NCBI RefSeq assembly: GCF_003261585.1
Contig: NZ_POVU01000024.1
Coordinates: 1 to 35,046, forward strand
DNA from: Acinetobacter sp. MB5
GTDB taxonomy: Bacteria > Pseudomonadota > Gammaproteobacteria > Pseudomonadales > Moraxellaceae
DNA: 35,046 nt
Direction: 5' to 3'
Part shown: one piece after another, positions 7,573 through 16,369 of the stretch
Layout: every line of letters starts with the position of its first letter
Position numbering within the stretch: the first letter of the stretch is position 1
Notes under the pieces: model-generated
What the model saw: the letters and a program-made list of their open reading frames with translations, nothing else
Told to the model about the DNA's origin: nothing
Database searches by the model: none
Position numbers and translations under genes: made by a program

Positions 7573-8745
7573 ATGCAAAAACTGATTCAAGATTTTTCTG
7601 TTCCTGCGGTATTTGCAGGCTTCATTACTTTCCTTATCGGGATTAGTGTATCCGCTGTTTTGGTCATTCAAGGTGCTCAGACACTTGGTGCAACGCCTGA
7701 GCAAATTTCATCTTGGCTTTGGGCGCTGGGCCTGTCCATCGGGATTTCTGGCTTAGTCTTGTCATGGAAATACCGCTATCCTGTTGCAACTTCATGGTCA
7801 ACCCCAGGGATTGCCTTAATTATTGCCACAGGCAGTCATTACAGTCTGTCCGCAGCGATTGGGGCATTTATTGTCTGTGGTGTGCTGACTGCTTTTGTCG
7901 GTTTTTCTGGCCTTTTCCAACGCCTGCTATCTAAAATTCCCATGAGTTTGAGCTGCGCCATGTTGGCGGGAATCCTCTTAAAATTCGGGATTCAGATTTT
8001 TACAGGCTTAGAACAAAGCTGGGCATTTATTCTGACTTTACTGACCATTTATCTGGTCGCCAAACGTCTGTGGCCGCGTTACTGTATCGTGTTGACTGTG
8101 GTTGCCGCGATGATTCTCTGTCCAATGTTTATGCCTTTCCAGTTTCCACATCTGTCTTGGTCATTGGCAAAACCTGTTTGGATGAGCCCTGAGTTTTCAG
8201 CATCTACGATTTTAGGCTTGGCACTTCCTCTCTTTATTATCAACATGTCTTCTCAGTTCCTACCTGGGATTGGCATGATCAAAAGCTATGGCTATCAGCC
8301 ACATACCAACTCATTGGTCGGCTGGATTGGAGTATCACAAACCATTCTTGCTCCATTCGGTGCATTCTCAGTCTGCCTAGCTGCAATTAGTGCTGCCGTG
8401 AGTTTAGATGATCAGGTTCACCCTGATCTGAAACGTCGTTATATCGCTGGCATTAGCTGTGGTTTCTTCTACATCATCATGGGATTGTTTGCGACCACAT
8501 TGACTGGCTTACTGATGGCTTTTCCAAAAATCTTTATTGTTGCGCTTGCGGGAATTGCCCTATTTGGGACAATTAGCCACAACATTGCGATTGCCTTTAA
8601 AGAGCCTCAAGACCGTGAGCCTGCACTACTCACCTTCTTAATGAGTGCCTCGGGTATTCAATTTTTCGGAATTGGTTCGGCATTCTGGGGACTATTGCTT
8701 GGGATTGTGGTTGCGATTATCTTGAATCATCGTAAAGCACACTAA
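7573..8745 (+). CDS. BenE family (benzoate/H+ symporter type) transporter
   Basis: A 390-residue inner-membrane protein of the BenE family, a group related to nucleobase-type transporters. About 11-12 hydrophobic segments can be seen. The N-terminal motif VPAVFAGFITFLIGISVSAVLV and the later SWSTPGIALI and NMSSQFLPGI segments are family-typical. The ATG at 7573 (MQKLIQDFSVP) is preferred over a TTG at 7513. The TTG would add a polar stretch not expected in this family. BenE is known as a benzoate permease, but no benzoate catabolic gene is near, so the true substrate is uncertain. The divergent Lrp-type regulator suggests an amino-acid-like or other small effector. A strong bidirectional terminator follows. 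Confidence 0.85.
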   Translation: MQKLIQDFSVPAVFAGFITFLIGISVSAVLVIQGAQTLGATPEQISSWLWALGLSIGISGLVLSWKYRYPVATSWSTPGIALIIATGSHYSLSAAIGAFIVCGVLTAFVGFSGLFQRLLSKIPMSLSCAMLAGILLKFGIQIFTGLEQSWAFILTLLTIYLVAKRLWPRYCIVLTVVAAMILCPMFMPFQFPHLSWSLAKPVWMSPEFSASTILGLALPLFIINMSSQFLPGIGMIKSYGYQPHTNSLVGWIGVSQTILAPFGAFSVCLAAISAAVSLDDQVHPDLKRRYIAGISCGFFYIIMGLFATTLTGLLMAFPKIFIVALAGIALFGTISHNIAIAFKEPQDREPALLTFLMSASGIQFFGIGSAFWGLLLGIVVAIILNHRKAH

Positions 8746-8753
8746 TTATTTAT

Positions 8754-8785
8754 AAAAAAGCCAGTGTTCAACACTGGCTTTTTTT
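8754..8785 (+). terminator. Bidirectional terminator after the BenE-type gene
   Basis: GCCAGTGTT and AACACTGGC (8760-8778) form a perfect 9-bp stem around one base. It is flanked by an A-run on the left and TTTTTTT (8779-8785) on the right. It serves the BenE-type gene on the plus strand and the lipoprotein gene on the minus strand. Confidence 0.9.
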
Positions 8786-8796
8786 GTTTCATAGAC

Positions 8797-9177
8797 TTAG
8801 CTTTTAGCAGTTTCATAGAGCTTAAAGCCCAACTCAAATGCCTGCTCTTGTTGTTTTTTATTAATCGTAAAAATTGCAATTCGTCCATCAGGTGCACCAC
8901 AAACTTGTGGGTACAACAAACCATCTGAAGTCACCGCTTGGGCATAGACCTGAATTTTTTGATCTTCAAGCTGAGCTTTCAACTGATCAACACTCATTCC
9001 CGTATCGCCACATTGATGTCCAAATAAAGATTTCGTAATTTGAACTTTACTAGCACTCAAATGTTCTTCACTTTGTAATGTACTACAACCTACAAAACCA
9101 ACCAAGGAAAGGCTAATAGCCAACAAACCAAAAAAACGCATACGCCCACCCATATTTTTATTGATTTGCGATAGCAT
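8797..9177 (-). CDS. Putative lipoprotein of unknown function
   Basis: A small protein with a signal peptide (RMRFFGLLAISLSLVGFVGC) ending in a lipobox-like FVGC followed by Ser, so probably lipidated and exported. The mature part is about 95 residues with two further Cys (in HQCGDTG and QVCGAPD) that could form a disulphide in the periplasm. Three in-frame Met starts are possible (9177, 9153 and 9141). None has a strong ribosome binding site, and the later two still keep a full signal peptide. I do not recognise a domain. It is transcribed convergently with the BenE-type gene and is separate from the HAD phosphatase gene upstream. Confidence 0.7.
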   Translation of the reverse strand: MLSQINKNMGGRMRFFGLLAISLSLVGFVGCSTLQSEEHLSASKVQITKSLFGHQCGDTGMSVDQLKAQLEDQKIQVYAQAVTSDGLLYPQVCGAPDGRIAIFTINKKQQEQAFELGFKLYETAKS

Positions 9178-9234
9178 ACCGAGATTTGTTGAGCAATATT
9201 ATTACTTTAGCAAAAAACCTACAAATTCACAGGA

Positions 9235-9882
9235 TTAGTTAAAATAATTCAACAACTCAGCAAACTTTTGGATTTGAAGCTTAGGTTCAGCCTGTGTAAT
9301 CTCAACATCCGTTCCATAACCATAGGTCACAGCAATGGTCTCAATTCCATTACGGCGCGCACCTAAAATATCATATTCACGATCACCAACCATCATGCAA
9401 TGCCCTGGAACAAGTTGTTCTTGCTGCAAGATATAATGGATCAAATCCCCCTTATTGGTTCTCTCACCAGTCAGTTCACTCCCATAAGGCTTGGTAAAAT
9501 AATCCAGCAATTTAAAATGCTCTAAAATACGGACAGCAAATACTTCTGGCTTCGCTGTCGCCAAATACAAATTGTAGCCACGTTCGACCAAGACTTTCAG
9601 CGTTTCAATCACATGCGGATATAGCTCATTTTCATATAAACCAATAGTGGAAAAGCGCTCGCGATAAAACGTCAGTGCTTGCTCAGCCAATTTATCCTCA
9701 GCACTATTCAAAAGCTGAACGAATGACGCTTTTAATGGTGGGCCAATCGTCCAGTCCAAATCAGTATCTGCTGCCAAAGGTTGCCCCATTTTTTCCATGG
9801 CATAACGGATACAAGTATGAATACCAATTTTCGGGTCAGTCAATGTCCCGTCGAGATCTAATAAAATATTTTTAACTGTCAC
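9235..9882 (-). CDS. HAD-superfamily hydrolase, phosphoglycolate-phosphatase-like
   Basis: A 215-residue haloacid-dehalogenase-type phosphatase (subfamily IA). Motif I is LLDLDGTLTD, with nucleophile Asp9 and acid/base Asp11. Motif II lies near LYLATAKP, the motif III Lys is in the FTKPYGSE region and motif IV is MVGDREYDILGA. The helical cap domain covers about residues 18-85. Homologues act on phosphoglycolate, nucleotides or other small phosphate esters, and the exact substrate cannot be set from sequence. It is divergent from thiD with 94 nt between starts. No thiamine-specific link is evident, although a HAD phosphatase next to thiD could in principle act on a thiamine intermediate. Confidence 0.88.
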   Translation of the reverse strand: MTVKNILLDLDGTLTDPKIGIHTCIRYAMEKMGQPLAADTDLDWTIGPPLKASFVQLLNSAEDKLAEQALTFYRERFSTIGLYENELYPHVIETLKVLVERGYNLYLATAKPEVFAVRILEHFKLLDYFTKPYGSELTGERTNKGDLIHYILQQEQLVPGHCMMVGDREYDILGARRNGIETIAVTYGYGTDVEITQAEPKLQIQKFAELLNYFN

Positions 9883-9961
9883 AACAAAACCTAATCAATT
9901 CGCCCAGTCAAAGACTCGGAAGTTAAATAAAACTTGCCTATACTAACGTAAATTCAAATGA

Positions 9962-10744
<783 letters not shown>

Positions 10745-10753
10745 TCCAAACTG

Positions 10754-10784
10754 TAATCACCCGACCATCGAGGCTGGGTGATTA
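10754..10784 (+). terminator. Weak hairpin between convergent thiD and NERD genes
   Basis: TAATCACCC (10754-10762) and GGGTGATTA (10776-10784) form a 9-bp stem with a 13-nt loop. It has no clear U-tract on either side, so termination strength is doubtful. It overlaps the stop codon of the minus-strand gene. Confidence 0.4.
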
Positions 10785-11423
10785 ACCATGAAATTTTTTC
10801 AAGTTTTTAACATGCGTACTGTCTGTTTTACGCGACCTTTCTAATGCATGTTTTTCTAAAGTTTGGCAAATACGCTGCATTTTCACCGAACTCATCACTT
10901 CCTCATGAAAGCTCTTCACATAGTTAATCCATTCTCGACCGTGTAAAACGTTACTAGGCATATCGGTTTTAAAGGTGCTGTCACCCACAAAAACCACCAC
11001 AGAATGTAGATCTTCTGGTTCAACCACGCCATCAAGTAAATGCTGAACTGTTTTGATATGTCGATAGTTTTGGTGTAAAGGATTTTGGAACTGATAGCTT
11101 TTCTTATACAACTTCTGTGTCCACATTTTTTGGTGCTCAGCCCCAAAAATCCAGCCTTGATAGTTTTTGGTTTCAATCACAAAAACACCAAAACGACTTA
11201 CTACAATATGATCAATCTGTGTGGTGAGTTGGTCACTAATTTTGAATGTACAATTATTTAAGACCGTATATTTTTTCTCATCCAGATGTTTTTCTGCATG
11301 CGCAATGACACGTTTTTCACCTTTTTTTCCTTTGGTTTTAGCCGATGAATTAAATGCAGATACGGCAATTATCGCCGCAATAATGAGAAATAAAATCAGG
11401 AGAAACATGACAACGTCAAACAA
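10782..11423 (-). CDS. NERD domain-containing membrane-anchored protein
   Basis: A 213-residue protein with one N-terminal membrane helix (about residues 5-23) followed by a NERD (nuclease-related) domain. The domain has the restriction-endonuclease-like core: Glu36 in KGEKRV, Asp71 in QIDHIVV and the E-x-K pair Glu84/Lys86 in VIETKNYQGW. These correspond to metal-binding and catalytic residues of this nuclease fold. The remaining C-terminal part is a basic helix-rich tail. NERD proteins are widespread and mostly uncharacterised; nuclease activity is inferred from the fold only. It could be a membrane-tethered DNA-processing enzyme. There is no obvious defence partner in the neighbourhood, where the flanking genes are thiD and an SMR exporter. 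Confidence 0.85.
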   Translation of the reverse strand: MFDVVMFLLILFLIIAAIIAVSAFNSSAKTKGKKGEKRVIAHAEKHLDEKKYTVLNNCTFKISDQLTTQIDHIVVSRFGVFVIETKNYQGWIFGAEHQKMWTQKLYKKSYQFQNPLHQNYRHIKTVQHLLDGVVEPEDLHSVVVFVGDSTFKTDMPSNVLHGREWINYVKSFHEEVMSSVKMQRICQTLEKHALERSRKTDSTHVKNLKKFHG

Positions 11424-11473
11424 AAAAACGCATTCTATAACAGATATTTATATTTAAGAAATCTTATCTTGTT

Positions 11474-11791
11474 TTATTGTGATGCAATTCTCATCAAGAC
11501 TAGACCTGACATTATCATGATGGCCGCGATCATGTGCAATGCATTGGCAGGTTCTTGTAAAATTACCATTCCAACGATCAGTGAACCTACTGCACCAATT
11601 CCCGTCCAAACTGTATATGCGATACCTAAGGGTAAGCTTTTCATGGAAAATGACAGCAAGGCAAAACTTAATAGCATAAAGATGACTGTCACGACACTCG
11701 GAATCAACAAGCTAAACCCTTGTGACTTTTTCATGGCAAATGCCCAAATCACTTCAAATAAGCCTGCAAATATTAACACCAACCACGCCAT
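11474..11791 (-). CDS. SMR-family exporter, Gdx/SugE type
   Basis: A 105-residue small multidrug resistance family protein with four membrane helices. It begins MAWLVLIFAGLFEVIWAFAMK with the essential membrane glutamate Glu13. The KKSQGF segment after helix 1 and the GIAYTVWTGIGAVGS segment in helix 3 fit the Gdx (SugE) branch, whose members export guanidinium and some quaternary ammonium compounds. The start at MAW is chosen because GAGAGG lies 8 nt upstream; an in-frame ATG five codons earlier lacks one. I looked for a guanidine riboswitch in the 100-nt upstream spacer and see none. It may form a homodimer, as no partner SMR gene is adjacent. Confidence 0.88.
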   Translation of the reverse strand: MAWLVLIFAGLFEVIWAFAMKKSQGFSLLIPSVVTVIFMLLSFALLSFSMKSLPLGIAYTVWTGIGAVGSLIVGMVILQEPANALHMIAAIMIMSGLVLMRIASQ

Positions 11792-11867
11792 GTAAAATCC
11801 TCTCACATATTTCTATAAACAACATGACTTCTTGTTGGGTTAAAAAATGTCGTTCTGCTGAAATAAG

Positions 11868-11886
11868 GGGATGCGCTAGGCATCCC
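11868..11886 (-). terminator. Hairpin after copB, candidate terminator
   Basis: GGGATGC and GCATCCC form a GC-rich 7-bp stem with a 5-nt loop, just past the copB stop. On the minus strand it is followed by CTTATTT, a weak U-tract. Confidence 0.5.
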
Positions 11887-11893
11887 GATCATT

Positions 11894-12673
11894 TTAAAAT
11901 TTCAACAATACCCCGAGACCATAGACAACGCCATACTCCCTTGGAGTTACCTCCTGCCACGCTGTTGCTTTCTGACCAAGGTCAGATTCATACGCAATTT
12001 CAAAAAATGGCATTACCGTTTTATTGATTTCATAACGGGTTTGTACGCCAACTTCTGCATGACTGAGGCCTGTTTTTTGTGGTGTCTTTGAATCATCATT
12101 CAGCAAAAGTGTGGCTTTGATAAAAGGTTCACTAATCAGCTTTTGCGTCCATAACACATCACGTCGGGCTTCAAAAGACATAGACACATGCTGTCGCTCA
12201 CCGACATACAAGTAAGCTTGGGTTTCAAAGAAGTACGGCGCTAAACCATGAATACCGACCACGGCATCAACCGCACGTTTATCGGTCTCTAATGTATTGT
12301 TTTGTCGATAACGTAACCCTGCTTGAGCATCCCAAAAGGTGCTGATATTGCGGCTATACAACGCCATAATGCTCGCATCAAGCTGTTCGGATTCTGCTTT
12401 TTTGCTCTCAGCTTTCACAAACAGCTTGTTATTATCCGAACCGATCCAACTGTCCAACTCAGATTGCAAACTGCCCTGACCATGCTTGTCGAGCATCCAT
12501 TTATTTTCTAGTGAGTTTGCGGCATAGATTTGTCCGCCATGATCATGCTGCATCTGCATACTAGCACGGTCATCAGCCATGTTTTCCATCTGCATGTCTT
12601 CAGCAGCCCAAACGGGTTGCGCTGCAAAACCAACCAAGAGTGCAACTGCACTGAATAGTTTAGTGGTGTGCAT
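11894..12673 (-). CDS. copB: Copper resistance protein B (outer membrane)
   Basis: CopB is an outer-membrane beta-barrel protein that works with CopA in copper tolerance. The 259-residue product has a Sec signal peptide ending near AQPVWA-AED. A short Met/His-rich segment follows at about residues 26-46 (MQMENM, MQMQHDHGG). Then comes the CopB barrel with typical strands (ALYSRNISTFWDAQAGLRY, then GLAPYFFETQAYLYVG) and a C-terminal aromatic Phe (GLGVLLKF), as expected for outer-membrane insertion. Its start overlaps the end of copA by 14 nt and its strong AAGGAGG site lies inside copA, so the two are translationally coupled. The terminal metal-rich segment is shorter than in classic plasmid CopB. 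Confidence 0.93.
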   Translation of the reverse strand: MHTTKLFSAVALLVGFAAQPVWAAEDMQMENMADDRASMQMQHDHGGQIYAANSLENKWMLDKHGQGSLQSELDSWIGSDNNKLFVKAESKKAESEQLDASIMALYSRNISTFWDAQAGLRYRQNNTLETDKRAVDAVVGIHGLAPYFFETQAYLYVGERQHVSMSFEARRDVLWTQKLISEPFIKATLLLNDDSKTPQKTGLSHAEVGVQTRYEINKTVMPFFEIAYESDLGQKATAWQEVTPREYGVVYGLGVLLKF

Positions 12674-14597
12674 GGGACATTCCTCCTTGTACTGGCATGG
12701 ACATTGGCATAGTTGCTTGAGCGTCTTGCTGCGGTTTCACTTTTGCCACAATCAGTTTGTTCATCATGCCTGCACTCATGTGGTACAGCAGATGACAGTG
12801 AATCGCCCATTCACCGAGTTCATCGGCAGTGAGTAGCACGCTGACTTTTTTACCAGGCGGCACAATTACCGTATGTTTATTAGGTAAATTCGCCAAGGAT
12901 TGACCATTTTCAAGCTGCACAAACATGCCATGTAAATGCATTGGATGCGCCATCATTGTGTCATTGACAAAGGTGAGTCTGACCCGTTCGCCATATTGCA
13001 CTTGTATCGGAGTCGCCTGATTAAATGTTTTGCCATTCATGGTCCAGATATAACGCTCCATGTTACCCCCCAAATGCAGCACAATGTCTTGCTGTGGAGC
13101 TCGGGTATCTTTTTGTGGAAACAATGGACGCAAGTCGGCATAACTCAACGCTTTTAAGCCAACGGGTGTTGAAGCATTTGCCCAACCTTGAACAACAGTT
13201 TGTGTTAATGCTGCGCTAGTTTTGGGCTGCATGTCCTGATTATCACCATGCATCATCATTGGTTGATGTTGTTCTGGATTCATGCCTTGCATGTTTGACA
13301 TGTTCATACTGCCCATACCTGACATTTGATGCCCAGATGGCATTGCCCCGTTCATCGACTGCATGTCCTGATTATCACCATGCATCATCATTGGTTGATG
13401 TTGTTCTGAGTGCATACCTTGCATGTTCGACATGTTCATATCACCCATACCCGACATTTGATGTCCCGATGGCATTGACCCGTTCATCGACTGTATGTCC
13501 TGATCATCACCATGCATCATCATGCCCCCCATATCTTGCATCGTCAGTACTGCACGTGGGCGATGCTGTGGTTCAGGAAATGCGACTGGTTTTGCATCCT
13601 GATTACGCAAAGTTGCCAAAGCAAATCCTGTCCGATCAATCGACTCAGCCTGAATCTGATATTGTGCTTGTTTCGGTTCCACAATCACATCATAAGTTTC
13701 CCCCGCGCCAAAACGGAATTCATCCACGGTGACAGGCTGTATAGGTTGACCATCAGCACTGACCACGGTCATTTTTAAATTGGGAATGCGAACATCGAAA
13801 AAAGACATCGCAGAAGCATTGATCATGCGTAAACGAATTTTTTCACCTGCTTTAAAGGTATCTGTCCAGTTCTGCTGTTCCGTTTTGCCATTCACCAAGA
13901 AATGATAGCCAGTCACATCACTCATATCCGTTCTGAGCATCCGCATACGATTCCACATACTGCGATTTTGCCATGTGGCTTTCAATCCTTGCTGTTTGAC
14001 TTGTTTCCAGACATCTGACACGGTTTCACGATGATTTTGATAATAGTCCGAGGACTTTTTCAGATTTTCCATAATCTGTTCGCTAGACGATTCATGGAAG
14101 TCAGAAAACATGATCACATCATCCCGATCTGTTTTTTCCGTAGGAGTAATCGGCTGGTGGTTTTTTGGATAAATAATCAATGCACCGTATAAACCATCTT
14201 GTTCCTGTCCCATACTGTGTGCGTGATACCAATAGGTTCCTGACTGGTGGATTTTGAAGCGATAAACAAAATCACCATTTGGCGCAATGCCTTTAAAGCC
14301 ATTAAATCCAGGTACACCATCCATCACTGCAGGCAAAATCAATCCATGCCAGTGCAAAGAGGTAAACTGATTTTTGAGCTGGTTATGCACATAAATGACA
14401 GCGTCATCACCTTCTTCAAAAGTTAAGGTTGGTGCAGGAAATTTGCCATTCACCGTGATTTTTTTGACTGGTTTTCCTGTGATGTTAATAGTTTGTTTGT
14501 TGATATTTAAATGATATACACGCACAGCCGCAAAAATACTCTGTGGCACAATGAGACATGCTACGACAATGCAGGCATGTAAAGAAAATTTAGACAT
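12660..14597 (-). CDS. copA: Periplasmic multicopper oxidase CopA
   Basis: A 645-residue multicopper oxidase that oxidises Cu(I) and binds copper in the periplasm. Copper ligands are visible in HWHG (His82, His84), HAH (His125, His127), HPMHLHG (His551, 554, 556) and the C-terminal IHCHLLYHMSAGM (His600, Cys601, His602, His606, Met611). A Met/His-rich insert at residues 359-457 holds two tandem copies of a 44-residue unit plus a partial third. The N terminus (MSKFSLHACIVVACLIVPQS) looks like a Sec signal peptide; the twin-arginine motif common in CopA is not seen. AGAGGG precedes the ATG. It lies between the CopL-like gene and copB, all in the same direction. Confidence 0.95.
   Translation of the reverse strand: MSKFSLHACIVVACLIVPQSIFAAVRVYHLNINKQTINITGKPVKKITVNGKFPAPTLTFEEGDDAVIYVHNQLKNQFTSLHWHGLILPAVMDGVPGFNGFKGIAPNGDFVYRFKIHQSGTYWYHAHSMGQEQDGLYGALIIYPKNHQPITPTEKTDRDDVIMFSDFHESSSEQIMENLKKSSDYYQNHRETVSDVWKQVKQQGLKATWQNRSMWNRMRMLRTDMSDVTGYHFLVNGKTEQQNWTDTFKAGEKIRLRMINASAMSFFDVRIPNLKMTVVSADGQPIQPVTVDEFRFGAGETYDVIVEPKQAQYQIQAESIDRTGFALATLRNQDAKPVAFPEPQHRPRAVLTMQDMGGMMMHGDDQDIQSMNGSMPSGHQMSGMGDMNMSNMQGMHSEQHQPMMMHGDNQDMQSMNGAMPSGHQMSGMGSMNMSNMQGMNPEQHQPMMMHGDNQDMQPKTSAALTQTVVQGWANASTPVGLKALSYADLRPLFPQKDTRAPQQDIVLHLGGNMERYIWTMNGKTFNQATPIQVQYGERVRLTFVNDTMMAHPMHLHGMFVQLENGQSLANLPNKHTVIVPPGKKVSVLLTADELGEWAIHCHLLYHMSAGMMNKLIVAKVKPQQDAQATMPMSMPVQGGMSHAHH
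13227..13523 (-). repeat. 132-bp tandem repeat inside copA (2.25 copies)
   Basis: Copy 1 is 13392-13523, copy 2 is 13260-13391 and a partial copy is 13227-13259. Each full copy encodes 44 residues starting MMMHGD and ending EQHQP, dense in Met, His and Asp/Gln and apt for copper binding. The copies differ at only a few residues (for example GDDQDIQ versus GDNQDMQ, MHSEQ versus MNPEQ). The duplication is therefore probably recent, and unit number may vary among strains. Confidence 0.9.
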
Positions 14598-14640
14598 GAT
14601 TCGCCCTCTTTAAAAAATGAAAATGACAATTTTTTAAAGT

Positions 14641-15066
14641 TTAGGCTTTAGGAGGGCGCAGAATTTCTTGCCAATATCCTGTTAAATCAACAGGATGATC
14701 TATTCCATACTGCATGACTTCAAGCTCAACACTGGGTTGTGCAGTCAGATTAACTGCAGCTTGAGGAAGATCGGCATTGATACTTTGACAGTGTAGAATT
14801 TGACAATCGGGACAATTGAGATGTTGCTGATGTTGCGATGAATTGATTTGATCGTGACAATCATCATTCATCTGCATCGGTGGCATATCAATCTGATGGC
14901 AATGCACTGACATCTTATGCTGCGGCATCGCAGTCATTTGTGCTGACATCGACATTTTCCAATGCATACTTTGCACAGATGCATTGGCAACACCCATCCA
15001 GCCGATACAAAAAACGATCAGCAAGATAAAGCTTTGCGAAAACACGCTGATGTGTCGATGCTGCAT
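14641..15066 (-). CDS. CopL/DUF2946-like small metal-binding protein
   Basis: A 141-residue exported protein: a hydrophobic N-terminal segment (SFILLIVFCIGWMGVANA) is followed by a Met-, His- and Cys-rich stretch. MSMSAQMTAMPQHKMSVHCH and NCPDCQILHCQ are typical parts. The C-terminal ending GYWQEILRPPKA resembles the proline-rich end of DUF2946 and copper-linked CopL-type proteins, which sit just upstream of copAB. Family assignment is by pattern and position, so moderately sure. The ATG at 15066 is chosen; the upstream in-frame TTG (15081) has no better ribosome binding site. It starts the copper cluster, 43 nt before copA. It may bind copper or assist expression of the cluster. Confidence 0.7.
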   Translation of the reverse strand: MQHRHISVFSQSFILLIVFCIGWMGVANASVQSMHWKMSMSAQMTAMPQHKMSVHCHQIDMPPMQMNDDCHDQINSSQHQQHLNCPDCQILHCQSINADLPQAAVNLTAQPSVELEVMQYGIDHPVDLTGYWQEILRPPKA

Positions 15067-15098
15067 CTTGGACAAGAACAATGGAAAACTAAGCGAAA

Positions 15099-15127
15099 AG
15101 CATAGCCAACTCTGCCATAAGATACAA
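15099..15127 (-). promoter_or_regulatory. Candidate promoter of the copper cluster
   Basis: On the minus strand, TTGTAT (15127-15122) and TATGCT (15104-15099) are spaced 17 nt apart. They lie in the only gap between the rpe terminator and the CopL-like gene. The boxes are imperfect, as expected for an activated promoter. I see no clear CopR box. Confidence 0.35.
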
Positions 15128-15129
15128 AT

Positions 15130-15165
15130 AAAAAAGCGTTAAACCTTGTGGCTTAACGCTTTTTT
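15130..15165 (-). terminator. Terminator of rpe
   Basis: AAAAAAGCGTTAA (15130-15142) and TTAACGCTTTTTT (15153-15165) form a perfect 13-bp inverted repeat with a 10-nt loop. It ends in a T-run on the minus strand (and on the plus strand), 20 nt after the rpe stop. It insulates the cop cluster promoter from rpe. Confidence 0.88.
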
Positions 15166-15184
15166 AAAAGTTTAAAGCAGATGC

Positions 15185-15871
15185 TTACACTTCAACTGAA
15201 CCGACTTGACTCAGTTCTGCACGCATTTGATCAATCACGGCTTTATAGTCAGGCTGACCAAAAATGGCTGAACCTGCAACAAACATGTCTGCGCCCGCTT
15301 CCGCAATTTCACGGATATTGGCAGGGCCAACACCGCCATCGACTTCAAGGCGAATATCACGACCACTGGCATCAATAATTTTGCGTGCTTGGCGTAATTT
15401 TTCTAAGGTCATTGGAATAAATTTCTGACCACCAAAGCCTGGGTTGACACTCATCAGCAAGACTTGATCGACTTTATCCAAAACATAATCCAAATAATGT
15501 AACGGCGTTGCAGGGTTAAATACCAAACCTGCTTTGGCACCGCCCGCTTTAATCAATTGCAATGAACGGTCAATATGATCAGTCGCTTCTGGGTGAAACG
15601 TAATAATATCCGCACCTGCTTCCAAAAAATCCCCAATCATACGGTCGACTGGCGATACCATTAAATGCACATCAATCGGTGCTTTAATCCCATATTTTTT
15701 CAGTGCTTTACAGACACCTGCACCAAAAGTCAGGTTGGGTACATAGTGGTTGTCCATCACATCAAAATGCACAACGTCTGCACCTGCTGCCAAAACATTT
15801 TCAACCTCTTCACCGAGGCGGGCAAAATCAGCAGATAAAATCGAAGGTGCAATTAGAAAGGGCTTGGACAT
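15185..15871 (-). CDS. rpe: Ribulose-phosphate 3-epimerase
   Basis: Rpe interconverts ribulose-5-phosphate and xylulose-5-phosphate in the pentose phosphate pathway. The 228-residue TIM barrel shows the expected metal and catalytic residues: [12 protein letters not shown] at the N terminus, [13 protein letters not shown] with His and Asp ligands, [18 protein letters not shown] and the second catalytic Asp in LEVDGGVG. Length is normal. AGGTT lies ahead of the ATG. It is monocistronic, with its own terminator, and divergent from the DUF2218 gene. Confidence 0.96.
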   Translation of the reverse strand: MSKPFLIAPSILSADFARLGEEVENVLAAGADVVHFDVMDNHYVPNLTFGAGVCKALKKYGIKAPIDVHLMVSPVDRMIGDFLEAGADIITFHPEATDHIDRSLQLIKAGGAKAGLVFNPATPLHYLDYVLDKVDQVLLMSVNPGFGGQKFIPMTLEKLRQARKIIDASGRDIRLEVDGGVGPANIREIAEAGADMFVAGSAIFGQPDYKAVIDQMRAELSQVGSVEV

Positions 15872-16035
15872 ACATCTAACCTAGCAAAGTTTTAAAAAAT
15901 CTGGGAGCAGTATAACAAAATCTATGTGGACTCAGGCAATGCCTCACTCAATCGCAACGCATTGTTCTTATTTTCATGTTCTTTTTTCAAATTTATGTCT
16001 GTTAAACTCAGGCTACAATATCAGGAAATAAATCT

Positions 16036-16320
16036 ATGCACAGTCAGACTCAATTGACCACGACCGATGGACGTCGTATTGCGAAACGCCTATTTAATCA
16101 CTGGAAACATAAATTTGAAGTTGTCGAGACTGAGCAGCATTTTCAGATTCTGATGCCAACTGCAACCGTGACGCTCACACCCCAAGAAAGCACGTTAGAT
16201 GTCAGCATTGACAGTCAGCTTGAAACCGCAGAACAAACTCGTCTTGAAGGTGTGGTGATTGATCACCTCAACCGCATGGCGCAAGAGGAATTTCAAGTCA
16301 CTTGGCAGCAACAGGCTTAA
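16036..16320 (+). CDS. DUF2218 domain-containing protein
   Basis: A 94-residue cytosolic protein matching the DUF2218 pattern: DGRRIAKRLFNHWKHKFEV at the N terminus, a middle beta-rich part and a conserved helix VVIDHLNRMAQEEF near the end. Family members occur near siderophore or metal genes in other bacteria, but the function is unknown. It is a single gene, divergent from rpe and convergent with the S-formylglutathione hydrolase. A strong bidirectional terminator follows 3 nt after the stop. Confidence 0.8.
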   Translation: MHSQTQLTTTDGRRIAKRLFNHWKHKFEVVETEQHFQILMPTATVTLTPQESTLDVSIDSQLETAEQTRLEGVVIDHLNRMAQEEFQVTWQQQA

Positions 16321-16323
16321 ACT

Positions 16324-16355
16324 AAAAAGGATCACTGATGTGATCCTTTTTTTAT
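16324..16355 (+). terminator. Bidirectional terminator between DUF2218 and fghA genes
   Basis: AAAAAGGATCAC (16324-16335) and GTGATCCTTTTT (16340-16351) form a perfect 12-bp stem with a TGAT loop. A T-run continues on the plus strand and there is an A-run on the left, so it can end both convergent genes. Confidence 0.88.
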
Positions 16356-16369
16356 TTCCTTATTCAAGG

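Noticed and set aside
11792..11893. Guanidine riboswitch ahead of the Gdx/SugE-type SMR gene
   Set aside because: The 100-nt spacer shows no paired ACGR-loop hairpins (guanidine-II) and no recognisable guanidine-I core; only a copB hairpin and weak repeats are seen.
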